24,033 bases of DNA from an uncultured Oscillospiraceae bacterium (lineage in GTDB: Bacteria > Bacillota > Clostridia > Oscillospirales > Ruminococcaceae), in assembly GCA_934456315.1 (NCBI GenBank), contig CAKSHG010000011.1, forward strand, positions 1 through 24,033, written 5' to 3'. This document shows positions 14,895-22,789 of this stretch, piece after piece. How positions within the stretch are numbered: the first letter of the stretch is position 1; every line of letters starts with the position of its first letter. A program made the position numbers and the translations under genes. Below the pieces are notes generated by a model. The model was not told the origin of the DNA. It did not search any database and saw only the letters and a program-made list of their open reading frames with translations.

Positions 14895-15818
14895 ATGAGC
14901 GCTGATAACTACAGTTCAAAGCCGACAGGTACGAACGGCGTGGAAAATAATACGGCAAACCCGCTTGAGGGGCTTCTGAATCAGGTGTTTCAAGCAGATT
15001 GTATTGAAAAAATGAAGGATATTCCCGATGGCTCCATTGACATGATCCTGTGCGATCTGCCCTACGGTATTACGCAGAACAAGTGGGACTGCGACATTCC
15101 GCTTGACCTGTTATGGGAACAGTACCTGCGTGTTATAAAGCCAAACGGCGTAATCGCGCTGACGTCAAACGGCATATTCACCGCAAAGCTGATACTTAGT
15201 CAGGAGAAGCTGTTCAAATACAAATGGGTCTGGGAAAAATCAAAGTCCACTAATTTCCTGAATGCGAAAAAGCAGCCGCTAAGAAAACATGAGGACGTAT
15301 GCATATTCTACAAGCGCCAGCCAACCTATAATCCCCAGATGACCCAGGGCGAGGCCTACGACAAGGGAGTGCGCAAGAATCAGCTTACGGGAAGCTATGG
15401 CGACTTCAACCCCGTCCACGTCCAGAGCAGCGGGGAACGTTACCCAACCGACATCGTTTACGTCAAAACCGCCGAAACGGAGGGGGAGGTATTCCACCCC
15501 ACGCAGAAGCCTGTCGAGCTGGGTCGGTACTTCATTCGCACCTACACGAACCCCGGCGAAGTGATACTTGACAACACATGCGGAAGCGGGTCCTTCCTAG
15601 TTGCTGCCATGCTGGAGGGCAGAAACTTTATCGGCATAGAAAAGAACGAGGACGTTGCATTATTCAAGAAACAGGAGATCGACTATATACAGATTTGCAG
15701 GGACCGCTTGTTTAAGGCGTGGAGCTCACTGAACGACGATGTCCGGAACAGCATTTACGTCAGTCCGCTCATTTTGTCATTTATCGGGGATCTGAATAAT
15801 GCCGAAGAAAGCAGATAG
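14895..15818 (+). CDS. Orphan adenine/cytosine-N4 DNA methyltransferase (beta class)
   Basis: A 307-aa N6-adenine/N4-cytosine DNA methyltransferase. The catalytic motif CDLPYG (residues 53-58) precedes the target and SAM regions. HPTQKPVELGRYFIRTY (201-217) leads into the SAM motif NTCGSGSFLVAAMLEGRNF (227-245). The order catalytic motif then SAM motif marks the beta class. DLPYG with HPTQKP is typical of phage and mobile-element orphan enzymes. ATG 14895 follows AAAAGGAGAAACTGAA, a strong site. No restriction enzyme gene is adjacent: the LysR gene on the other strand ends 2 bases after its stop. The recognition sequence cannot be read. It may be a leftover of a mobile element, given the gene fragments upstream. 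Confidence 0.9.
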   Translation: MSADNYSSKPTGTNGVENNTANPLEGLLNQVFQADCIEKMKDIPDGSIDMILCDLPYGITQNKWDCDIPLDLLWEQYLRVIKPNGVIALTSNGIFTAKLILSQEKLFKYKWVWEKSKSTNFLNAKKQPLRKHEDVCIFYKRQPTYNPQMTQGEAYDKGVRKNQLTGSYGDFNPVHVQSSGERYPTDIVYVKTAETEGEVFHPTQKPVELGRYFIRTYTNPGEVILDNTCGSGSFLVAAMLEGRNFIGIEKNEDVALFKKQEIDYIQICRDRLFKAWSSLNDDVRNSIYVSPLILSFIGDLNNAEESR

Positions 15819-15820
15819 CT

Positions 15821-16696
15821 TTACTTGTTAAGATTCATCAGATAATAGGTGAACTTCTTGACGCTTTCCGGGAAGAATGCGGTTTCTTTATAAATAAGTA
15901 CGATCTCGGTTTCTATCGGGCAGTCGACTATCTGATGATACTCCGCCTTTTCGGAATGCAGCAGGTCCGCCGCAGACCCCGGGACCAGCGATATTCCGAC
16001 GGCGCGCTCCGCAAGGTCGACCGCAGTCCTCGCGTCGTCGCAGATGCATATATAACGCGGCTCCAGCCCGCTCTCGTGGAAAGCTTCCCTGATTATCGGC
16101 TCCCAACGGCGGTATAATATAAGCGGATACTTCTCAAGTATGCTCATCGTCACCCTGTCCGGCAGTCGCCTTTTGGCGCCTACCGCTATCATCTTTTCCC
16201 GGGCAAGCGGCCTCACGCTGAACTCGTTATCCGGGAACGGCGTTCTGACAAGCGCGGCATGTATCTGGTCAGTGCGCAGCTTTTCTATAAGCGAATAAGT
16301 GTTGCTTTCAGTTATCTCCATGATGACATCGTCGTTTTTCTTCAGGAAGTCTGATATCCACTCCCCCGCCCTGGTGCAGATCACCGAGGACACAACGCCT
16401 ATCCTTATAGTGTCCTTTTCGGTGCGGGCGCACGCTTCCACGTCCTGGCGAAGCGTCGTTTCCATTCGAAGCAGGGTCTGCGCCCTTTCGTACAGAAGTC
16501 TGCCAGTTTCGGTCAGGCGGATATGCTTCTGCCCGCGCTCGAAAAGGGAGCAGCCAAGCTCCTGCTCAAGCAGCTTCATCTGCGTGCTAAGCGGCGGCTG
16601 CGACATGAATAGCTTCTTTGCGGCGGCGCTTATCGTGCCCTCCTCCGCTACGGTCGTAAAATATTTCAGCTGTTTCAGGTCCATTTTTGTTACCAT
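15821..16696 (-). CDS. LysR-family transcriptional regulator
   Basis: An intact 291-aa LysR regulator. The winged helix-turn-helix spans about residues 5-64 (LKQLKYFTTVAEEGTISAAA through LGCSLFERG), with SQPPLSTQMKLLEQELG as the recognition region. The effector domain runs from about 95 (IRIGVV) to the end. It is transcribed away from the ABC exporter genes across a 130-base shared control region that contains CTATAC/GTATAG inverted repeats, so it probably senses an effector and controls that operon. The first ATG (16696) has AAAGGAT almost touching it and an alternative ATG lies four codons in, so the exact start is uncertain. The effector is unknown. Confidence 0.9.
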   Translation of the reverse strand: MVTKMDLKQLKYFTTVAEEGTISAAAKKLFMSQPPLSTQMKLLEQELGCSLFERGQKHIRLTETGRLLYERAQTLLRMETTLRQDVEACARTEKDTIRIGVVSSVICTRAGEWISDFLKKNDDVIMEITESNTYSLIEKLRTDQIHAALVRTPFPDNEFSVRPLAREKMIAVGAKRRLPDRVTMSILEKYPLILYRRWEPIIREAFHESGLEPRYICICDDARTAVDLAERAVGISLVPGSAADLLHSEKAEYHQIVDCPIETEIVLIYKETAFFPESVKKFTYYLMNLNK

Positions 16697-16713
16697 ATCC
16701 TTTGGCTATATTT

Positions 16714-16732
16714 CTATACAAAAATAGTATAG
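16714..16732. promoter_or_regulatory. LysR-box-like inverted repeat
   Basis: CTATAC (16714-16719) and GTATAG (16727-16732) form a perfect inverted repeat with a 7-base spacer, matching the T-N11-A geometry of LysR sites. Another CTATAC lies at 16745-16750, 31 bases (three helical turns) downstream, as expected for recognition and activation sub-sites between the lysR and ABC genes. Confidence 0.55.
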
Positions 16733-16755
16733 TTATTTTCATATCTATACCTTTA

Positions 16756-16779
16756 AAATATTCTACATTTATGATATAC
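16756..16779 (+). promoter_or_regulatory. Possible promoter of the ABC exporter operon
   Basis: A TATACT -10 box (near 16774-16779) is preceded after about 17 bases by TTTAAA (around 16752-16757), a poor -35. A weak -35 next to LysR-type repeats would fit activator-dependent transcription. Coordinates are approximate. Confidence 0.35.
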
Positions 16780-16826
16780 TATTAATCGTGATTTGTCAAG
16801 ACATATATGAAAGGAAGGGAAACATT

Positions 16827-18548
16827 TTGTTCAAACTGCTTGTACACATCAAGAAATACAAAAAGGAATGTATCCTCGGTCCGCTGTTCAAGCTGCTGGA
16901 AGCTCTGCTGGAGCTTTTCGTGCCGCTCGTCATCGCCTCGATAATCGACGACGGTATCGCCAACGGCGACAAGGGTTACGTTATCGGAATGGTCGCCCTG
17001 CTGATAGGGCTGGGCATCGTAGGACTTGCGTTCTCGATAACAGCGCAGTACTTTGCGGCAAAGGCGGCTGTCGGATTCTCCTCAAAGGTGAAGCACGAAC
17101 TTTTCCGCCACATCGAGAGCCTTTCCTGGTCTGAAATCGACCACATAGGCACCTCCACACTCATCACCAGAATGACCAGCGATATGAACCAGATCCAGAA
17201 CGGCGTCAACCTTACGCTCCGTCTGCTGCTGCGTTCTCCGTTCGTGGTTTTCGGCGCTATGATAATGGCGTTCACCATCAACGTCCAGGCTGCGCTTATC
17301 TTCGTTGCGGCAATTCCGGCGCTTTCGGTAGTCATCTTCGGAATCATGCTCTGGTGCATTCCGCTTTACAAGAAGGTTCAGGCAAGGCTCGACAAGGTGC
17401 TCGGCATCACCCGTGAGAACCTCACCGGCGTCCGCGTTGTCCGCGCGTTCTGCAAGGAGGACCAGGAGATCGAAACCTTCACCAGGAGCAACGCCGAGCT
17501 GACCGCCGGTCAGAAATTCGTCGGCAGGATCTCCGCGCTGATGAACCCGCTGACCTACGTCATAATCAACCTGGCGATAATCTGGCTGATCCAGACCGGC
17601 TCCGTGCAGGTCAACGACGGCACCCTTTCCCAGGGCGACGTTGTGGCGCTATACAACTACATGTCGCAGATCCTCGTTGAGCTGATCAAGCTTGCGAACC
17701 TTATAATCAGCCTTACAAAGTGCGTTGCCTGCGGTAACCGCGTCCAGGCTCTGTTCGACATCAGATCCTCGCAGGAGGTCACCGCGGACAAGGAAGTTGT
17801 CGGCAACGCAGACTACGCCGTTGAATTCCGCGGAGTTTCCCTCAAGTACAAGAACGCCGGAGAGGATTCCCTCACCGGAATGGACTTTGCGGTCAAGCGC
17901 GGCGAAACCGTCGGGATCATCGGCGGCACCGGCTCGGGTAAATCCTCGCTGGTCAACATGATACCGCGATTCTACGACGCGACCAGCGGCGAGGTGCTCA
18001 TCGGCGGGCGCGATGTAAAGAGCTTTGAGATCCCCGAGCTGCGCGAGCGTATCGGTATCGTTCCGCAGAAGGCCGTACTTTTCAAGGGCACGATACGCGA
18101 CAACATGCGCTGGGGCAAGGACGACGCCACCGACGAGGAGATCCTCGCCGCTGCGAAAACCGCCCAGGCTGCTGACGTTATCGAGAGCAAGGGAGGTCTT
18201 GATTTCGAGATAGAACAGGGCGGCAAGAATCTCTCCGGCGGTCAGCGGCAGCGTTTCACCATCGCACGCGCGCTTGTAAGAAAGCCGGAAATACTGATAC
18301 TCGACGACAGCGCCTCCGCGCTCGACTATGCAACTGACGCGGCTCTGCGTAAGGCTATCCGCGAGATGGACAGCGCTCCGACGGTGTTCATCGTATCCCA
18401 GCGCACCTCCTCGATCCAGCACGCCGACAAGATCATCGTGCTCGACGACGGTAAGATTGCAGGGATCGGCAAGCACGACGAGCTGCTGAAAACCTGCCCG
18501 GTTTACAGTGAGATCTACAATTCCCAGTTCAAGAAGGAGGCGGTATAA
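16827..18548 (+). CDS. ABC exporter subunit A (degenerate-site half)
   Basis: An exporter half-transporter of 573 aa from the TTG at 16827, which has AGGAAGGGA five to six bases ahead. An upstream in-frame GTG at 16788 has no ribosome site. About six membrane helices (residues 10-305) precede the ATPase domain. Walker A is GGTGSGKSS (about 365), the signature LSGGQRQRF (about 468) is normal, but Walker B reads ILILDDSASALD, with Asp replacing the catalytic Glu, and the switch is IVSQRT, with Gln replacing His. These are exactly the losses found in the non-catalytic half of heterodimeric exporters (TM287, BmrC type). The stop directly abuts the ATG of the partner gene. Substrate unknown, probably drugs or lipophilic compounds. 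Confidence 0.9.
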   Translation: MFKLLVHIKKYKKECILGPLFKLLEALLELFVPLVIASIIDDGIANGDKGYVIGMVALLIGLGIVGLAFSITAQYFAAKAAVGFSSKVKHELFRHIESLSWSEIDHIGTSTLITRMTSDMNQIQNGVNLTLRLLLRSPFVVFGAMIMAFTINVQAALIFVAAIPALSVVIFGIMLWCIPLYKKVQARLDKVLGITRENLTGVRVVRAFCKEDQEIETFTRSNAELTAGQKFVGRISALMNPLTYVIINLAIIWLIQTGSVQVNDGTLSQGDVVALYNYMSQILVELIKLANLIISLTKCVACGNRVQALFDIRSSQEVTADKEVVGNADYAVEFRGVSLKYKNAGEDSLTGMDFAVKRGETVGIIGGTGSGKSSLVNMIPRFYDATSGEVLIGGRDVKSFEIPELRERIGIVPQKAVLFKGTIRDNMRWGKDDATDEEILAAAKTAQAADVIESKGGLDFEIEQGGKNLSGGQRQRFTIARALVRKPEILILDDSASALDYATDAALRKAIREMDSAPTVFIVSQRTSSIQHADKIIVLDDGKIAGIGKHDELLKTCPVYSEIYNSQFKKEAV

Positions 18549-20327
18549 ATGGCTGAAAAGTCCAAAAAGAAGAATACCGCACAGAAAGGTACTCTCAAAA
18601 AGGTGCTGAAATACGTTCAGCGCCACGGATTCTTCATGGTGCTTTCGATACTCTTTGCGGCTGTCACGGTCGCGCTTACGCTTTACACGCCTATCCTCAT
18701 CGGCGACGCTATAGACCTCATCGTCGGGAAGGGTCAGGTGGATTTTGAGGGTATTGCCGCAATCCTCATCAAGACTGGTATCATCATCGGCATTACGGCT
18801 CTGCTCCAGTGGCTGATGAACACCATCAACAACCGCATAACCTACCATGTTGTGCAGGATATCCGCAACGAAGCTTTCCGGAAGATAGAAATACTCCCGC
18901 TTAGCTACATCGACGCGCACCCCTACGGCGACATCGTGAACCGCGTTATCGCCGACGCGGACCAGTTCGCGGACGGTCTGCTGATGGGCTTTACACAGCT
19001 TTTCACTGGTATCGTCACGATACTCGGCACGCTGTTCTTCCTGTTTTCTATAAGCTGGCAGATCGCAGTCGTTGTCGTACTCGTTACCCCGCTTTCGCTG
19101 TTCATTGCGCGTTTCATCGCAAACCGCACCTACCGTATGTTCAGGCTCCAGTCGGAAACCCGTGGTCAGCAGACCGCGTTCATTGACGAGATGATCGGCA
19201 ATCAGAAGGTCGTTCAGGCGTTCTCGCATGAGGGCGAGGCTCTTGAGGAATTCGACAAGATAAACGACCGCCTTGCGGACTGCTCGCTGAAAGCTACGTT
19301 CTTCTCATCGCTGACCAATCCCTGCACGCGTTTCGTAAACAGCGTGGTTTACGCGGGAGTTGCCCTCGCGGGCGCGCTCATCTGCATTGCGACCGCCGGA
19401 GCGGTGAATCCGTTCACGATAGGTCAGCTTTCCGCCTGCCTTTCCTACGCAAATCAGTACACCAAGCCGTTCAACGAAATTTCCGGCGTTGTTACTGAAT
19501 TACAGAACGCCCTCGCCTGCGCTTCCAGACTGTTCGAGCTCATCGAGGAAGAACCGCAGATCCCCGAGCCTGCTGACGCGGTTGCGCTTACAGACGTCAA
19601 GGGCACTGTCGGGCTGAACGATGTTTCGTTCTCCTACGTTCCTGACAGGAAGCTCATCGAGGGTCTGAACCTCAATGTTAAGCCCGGTCAGCGTATCGCT
19701 ATAGTAGGTCCCACCGGCTGCGGAAAGACCACGATAATCAACCTGCTGATGAGATTCTACGACGTCAACAGCGGCTCCATCACAGTCGAGGGAACTGATA
19801 TCCGCAATGCTACGCGTAACAGCCTGCGCAGCAGCTACGGAATGGTTCTCCAGGAAACCTGGCTGCGCTCCGGAACGATACGCGACAACATCGTAATGGG
19901 CAAGCCTGACGCTACTGACGAGGAAGTCATCGAAGCCGCAAAGGCTTCCCACGCGCACAGCTTCATCAAGCGCCTCCCGCAGGGCTACGACACTGTTATC
20001 ACCGAGGACGGCGGCAGCCTTTCCCAGGGTCAGAAGCAGCTGCTCTGCATTACCCGCGTAATGCTCTGCCTGCCGCCTATGCTGATTCTAGACGAGGCTA
20101 CCTCCTCGATAGATACCCGTACCGAAATCAAGATACAGGATTCCTTTGCGAAGATGATGAAGGGACGTACAAGCTTCATCGTTGCGCACCGTCTGTCAAC
20201 TATCCGCGAGGCTGACGTTATCCTTGTAATGAAAGACGGACACATCATCGAACAGGGAAATCACGAGGAGCTCCTCGCAAAGAACGGATTCTACGCGAAT
20301 CTCTATAACAGCCAGTTTGCTGTATAA
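18549..20327 (+). CDS. ABC exporter subunit B (catalytic half)
   Basis: This 592-aa partner half-transporter begins with a lysine-rich cytoplasmic tail, then about six membrane helices (residues 28-310) and an ATPase domain. Walker A is VGPTGCGKTT (about 385-394), Walker B is MLILDEATSSID with the catalytic Glu, and the switch His is in VAHRLST. Its signature is LSQGQKQLL rather than LSGGQ. The altered signature faces the degenerate nucleotide site of the first subunit, and the intact Walker B/His pair works with the first subunit's normal LSGGQ. This complementary pattern is diagnostic of a TM287/288-like heterodimer. ATG 18549 immediately follows the first gene's TAA, with AAGGAGG upstream. 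A terminator follows at 20335. Confidence 0.93.
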   Translation: MAEKSKKKNTAQKGTLKKVLKYVQRHGFFMVLSILFAAVTVALTLYTPILIGDAIDLIVGKGQVDFEGIAAILIKTGIIIGITALLQWLMNTINNRITYHVVQDIRNEAFRKIEILPLSYIDAHPYGDIVNRVIADADQFADGLLMGFTQLFTGIVTILGTLFFLFSISWQIAVVVVLVTPLSLFIARFIANRTYRMFRLQSETRGQQTAFIDEMIGNQKVVQAFSHEGEALEEFDKINDRLADCSLKATFFSSLTNPCTRFVNSVVYAGVALAGALICIATAGAVNPFTIGQLSACLSYANQYTKPFNEISGVVTELQNALACASRLFELIEEEPQIPEPADAVALTDVKGTVGLNDVSFSYVPDRKLIEGLNLNVKPGQRIAIVGPTGCGKTTIINLLMRFYDVNSGSITVEGTDIRNATRNSLRSSYGMVLQETWLRSGTIRDNIVMGKPDATDEEVIEAAKASHAHSFIKRLPQGYDTVITEDGGSLSQGQKQLLCITRVMLCLPPMLILDEATSSIDTRTEIKIQDSFAKMMKGRTSFIVAHRLSTIREADVILVMKDGHIIEQGNHEELLAKNGFYANLYNSQFAV

Positions 20328-20334
20328 CAAAATG

Positions 20335-20367
20335 CCCGCTTTTCGTCAAGAGAAGCGGGTATTTATT
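20335..20367 (+). terminator. Terminator of the ABC operon
   Basis: CCCGCTTTTC (20335-20344) pairs over 10 bp with GAGAAGCGGG (20350-20359), loop GTCAA, followed by TATTTATT. It starts 7 bases after the ABC subunit B stop. Confidence 0.8.
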
Positions 20368-20376
20368 GTAGTATGA

Positions 20377-20399
20377 AAAGCCCGGCATTGCCGGGCTTT
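20377..20399 (-). terminator. Terminator of glgA (bidirectional hairpin)
   Basis: AAAGCCCGGC (20377-20386) and GCCGGGCTTT (20390-20399) form a perfect 10-bp stem with an ATT loop. On the minus strand it lies 14 bases past the glgA stop and ends in CTTTTC. It may also back up the ABC terminator on the plus strand. Confidence 0.8.
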
Positions 20400-20413
20400 A
20401 CTTGCATATTAAA

Positions 20414-21844
20414 TCAGAGTAACTCGCCGCAGAGTTCCTTATACAGACCGATATAAAGCTTAGCGGACTGCGCCCAGCTGAAATCAGCCTTCATTGCTCT
20501 GGTCACGAGCCTGCCCCAGGACATACGGTTATCGTATGCGCCCTTAGCGCGCTGGATAGCGCCGAGCATATCGTGAGCATTGTAGCTCTGGAATGTGAAG
20601 CCGATACCGTTATCGCCGTAGTCGACGATACTGTCCTTAAGACCACCAGTCGCGCGTACTATCGGAACAGTACCGTAGCGCGCGGAGATCATCTGCGCAA
20701 GTCCGCAGGGCTCACTCTTAGACGGCATCAGGAACATATCCGCGCCGGCGTATATCCTCTTTGCGAGCGCGGGGTTGAATCCGCGGTAGAATCCTACCTT
20801 GTCAGGATAGCGCCAGTGCATGTTCTGGAAGAACTCCTCGTACTGGCTCTCACCGGAGCCGAGTATTACTACCTGCATGTCAGTTGCGATTATGTCATCG
20901 AACACAGCGCGCACCAGGTCGAAGCCCTTATGGTCTGCAAATCTGGATATCATCGCGAGGAGCGGTATCTTATATTCGGGCATTCCGAATTCACTGAATA
21001 TTGCGCTCTTGCAGGCAGCCTTTCCCTTGTGGTCCTTGGCGCTGAAATTCGCAGCGATCTCCTTATCGGTTTCCGGATTGTACATGTCAGTATCAATACC
21101 GTTGAGGAATCCGCAGGTCTTGTACTGCTTGCTGGCAAGTATTCTGTCAAGCCCGTGAGAGAACCAGGGGTCCAGGATCTCCTTGGCATAGGTCGGGGAT
21201 ACGGTCGTAACCTTGTCAGCGACCTCGATAGCGCCCTTCATGAAGTTGATGTCGCCGTCGTACTCGATGATGTTTACCTTGTGGGGAGGTATTCCGACGA
21301 TATCCTTTACCAGGTCAAGACCATACTGTCCCTGATATCCGATGTTGTGGATAGTGAATACATGCTTGATATTGTCGTAGCAGCCGCCCGCGTTTCTGTA
21401 GAACAGGTCGTAGTACACAGGGATAAGCGCGCACTGCCAGTCGTTGGAGTTAATGACCTGCGGCTTGAACTCGATATACTTTAGCATTTCAAGAACTGCG
21501 CGGCTGAAGAAAACGTATCTCTCGGCATCGTCATAGTAGCCGTAAAGACCGTTGTCGCGCTTGAAATAGAACTCGTTATCAATAAAGAAGTATGTAACTC
21601 CATCGACCTGCTGTGAGAAAAGTCCGCAATACTGACTTCTCCAGCCCACCGGAACGGTGAAGTTGGTGATGTAGTTCATCTTTTCCTTCTGCTCGGGCTT
21701 GAGTGTGTTAACGTAGTAGGGCATGACAACGCATGCTTCCTGACCGGCAGCGCACAGCGCCTTCGGCAGAGAGCCAGCCACATCGGCAAGACCACCGGAA
21801 GCGGCAAAGGGACGAGCTTCACTTGCAGCATAAAGAATTCTCAT
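20414..21844 (-). CDS. glgA: Glycogen synthase GlgA (ADP-glucose, GT5)
   Basis: This 476-aa GT5 enzyme extends alpha-1,4-glucan chains from ADP-glucose. It begins MRILYAASEARPFAASGGLADVAG-like sequence and contains NSNDWQCALIPVY, HNIGYQGQYG, VTTVSPTYAKEI, FLNGIDTDMYNP and EPCGLAQM, then YGTVPIVRATGGLKDSI near the C-terminus. The start is the ATG at 21844, preceded by GGAGG. A 40-codon in-frame extension upstream has no SD, is not family-like and overlaps the promoter. Unusually, the N-terminal substrate loop reads ASGGL where most bacterial GlgA have KTGGL, so the loop lysine is absent. The gene stands alone with its own promoter and terminator. Other glg genes are not in the window. Confidence 0.93.
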   Translation of the reverse strand: MRILYAASEARPFAASGGLADVAGSLPKALCAAGQEACVVMPYYVNTLKPEQKEKMNYITNFTVPVGWRSQYCGLFSQQVDGVTYFFIDNEFYFKRDNGLYGYYDDAERYVFFSRAVLEMLKYIEFKPQVINSNDWQCALIPVYYDLFYRNAGGCYDNIKHVFTIHNIGYQGQYGLDLVKDIVGIPPHKVNIIEYDGDINFMKGAIEVADKVTTVSPTYAKEILDPWFSHGLDRILASKQYKTCGFLNGIDTDMYNPETDKEIAANFSAKDHKGKAACKSAIFSEFGMPEYKIPLLAMISRFADHKGFDLVRAVFDDIIATDMQVVILGSGESQYEEFFQNMHWRYPDKVGFYRGFNPALAKRIYAGADMFLMPSKSEPCGLAQMISARYGTVPIVRATGGLKDSIVDYGDNGIGFTFQSYNAHDMLGAIQRAKGAYDNRMSWGRLVTRAMKADFSWAQSAKLYIGLYKELCGELL

Positions 21845-21935
21845 CGTAAATAATCCTCCGATTTTTTTGCAGAACAATATATAATCGGCAGCGTTCTTGC
21901 AGACCTGCCTGTATATACTTATCCACCTTATATAT

Positions 21936-21964
21936 ACTATAGCACAAAAGTTATAATAAATCAA
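21936..21964 (-). promoter_or_regulatory. Promoter of glgA
   Basis: On the minus strand TTGATT (21959-21964) and TATAGT (21936-21941) are separated by 17 bases. Transcription would start near 21929, leaving an 85-nt leader before the glgA ATG. Confidence 0.7.
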
Positions 21965-22025
21965 GTATGTTTTCTAATTTTTTCAATAACGGCAGCAAAA
22001 CGTCAACTGCAAAAGTCGGATATTG

Positions 22026-22622
22026 TCATCTTTTCCTGAAGGAGTAGTCGCACATGTTCCCTCCCCTGCCTATCTGCTGGGTATAGATGAACTCCGCGCG
22101 GGGAAGCTCGCTGTACATCATGTCGTCCACCTGGCAGAATACGGCGGTGAACTCCGGCATTCCGTACCGGCTGAAAATGTCGTGGTATATGCACCTGTGG
22201 GTTACCAGCGAGTAGGTGTCCCCGGGGCATTTCGGGAATTCCACGTCCCAGCCGTACCCGACGGTGTTCCCGAACTTCAGCGGCATGGTAATTTTCAGTA
22301 TCCTCACGAAGCAGCCGAGGCTTGCAAGTTTCTGCATTTTCGGCACCATCGGTTTCAGGAAGTCGTACATCGCGTTTGCCACGGTTTCCTGCGCTTCCCT
22401 GCGGGGCTTTCCGTTTTCCTCAAGGACCTGCTCCATCGCAAGCGCCGTTATCAGGTTGCACAAATGCGAGTAGTTCTTGCTGTCGGCGTACTCGCTGTTT
22501 TCCCCGAGAAGCTGCGACATTCTGCTTATCAGGTGGAGCTTATCGTTCGGCTCCCATGTGGTGTAATAGTTGCGGAATCTGCTTTTCGCTATCATTTTTT
22601 CCGGGTCGTATTTTTTATTCAA
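22026..22622 (-). CDS. ATC-hydrolase-family protein
   Basis: This 198-aa protein resembles the L-2-amino-thiazoline-4-carboxylate (ATC) hydrolase-like family common in Clostridia. Visible hallmarks are the C-terminal run RCIYHDIFSRYGMPEFT (about residues 143-159), FCQVDDMMYSELPR (161-174) and the ending IGRGGNMCDYSFRKR. The N-terminal half is helical and soluble. Named members hydrolyse ATC in cysteine synthesis, but most family proteins are uncharacterised, so a role in cysteine metabolism is only possible. The start is a TTG at 22622 with AGGAG eight bases ahead. The gene is divergent from a ketopantoate-reductase-like gene, and both share a control region with paired operator-like repeats. 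Confidence 0.75.
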   Translation of the reverse strand: MNKKYDPEKMIAKSRFRNYYTTWEPNDKLHLISRMSQLLGENSEYADSKNYSHLCNLITALAMEQVLEENGKPRREAQETVANAMYDFLKPMVPKMQKLASLGCFVRILKITMPLKFGNTVGYGWDVEFPKCPGDTYSLVTHRCIYHDIFSRYGMPEFTAVFCQVDDMMYSELPRAEFIYTQQIGRGGNMCDYSFRKR

Positions 22623-22640
22623 GGTGATGCTCCTTTGAAA

Positions 22641-22656
22641 GTTAGCCTATACTACT
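22641..22656. promoter_or_regulatory. Operator-like repeat, copy 1 (ATC-hydrolase side)
   Basis: GTTAGCCTATACTACT lies 5 bases downstream of the minus-strand -10 box (22662-22667), over the likely start of transcription. It matches copy 2 (22761-22776) at 13 of 16 positions. Confidence 0.5.
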
Positions 22657-22661
22657 TTGAT

Positions 22662-22690
22662 ATTTTACCACGGAAACGCTGTATTGTCAA
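22662..22690 (-). promoter_or_regulatory. Promoter of the ATC-hydrolase-family gene
   Basis: On the minus strand a perfect TTGACA (22685-22690) and TAAAAT (22662-22667) with a 17-base spacer. It is a very strong predicted sigma-A promoter, pointing to the TTG start at 22622. Confidence 0.8.
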
Positions 22691-22725
22691 GACATAAATT
22701 AATTGTAATCCCAGTCTAACTTCTG

Positions 22726-22754
22726 TTGACAAATCACGACTACAGTGTTATAAT
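22726..22754 (+). promoter_or_regulatory. Promoter of the ketopantoate-reductase-like gene
   Basis: TTGACA (22726-22731) and TATAAT (22749-22754) with a 17-base spacer, fully consensus. It is flanked by inverted 8-mers AGTCTAAC (22713-22720) and GTTAGACT (22761-22768). Such a strong promoter is normally held off by a repressor. Confidence 0.85.
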
Positions 22755-22760
22755 TGTTCT

Positions 22761-22776
22761 GTTAGACTAAACTAAT
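22761..22776. promoter_or_regulatory. Operator-like repeat, copy 2 (reductase side)
   Basis: GTTAGACTAAACTAAT lies 6 bases downstream of the -10 box. TTAG and CTAA form an imperfect palindrome of the size bound by TetR-type repressors. The AGTCTAAC at 22713-22720 is an inverted half-site on the other side of the promoter. Confidence 0.5.
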
Positions 22777-22789
22777 CGGAGGTAGCACA

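Noticed and set aside
16788..16826. GTG start for ABC subunit A
   Set aside because: There is no ribosome site at 16788, whereas TTG 16827 has AGGAAGGGA at proper spacing and gives the family N-terminus FKLLVHIKKYKKE.
21845..21964. 40-codon N-terminal extension of glgA
   Set aside because: It lacks an SD, overlaps the -35/-10 promoter and precedes the family start MRILYAASEA, which has GGAGG in front.
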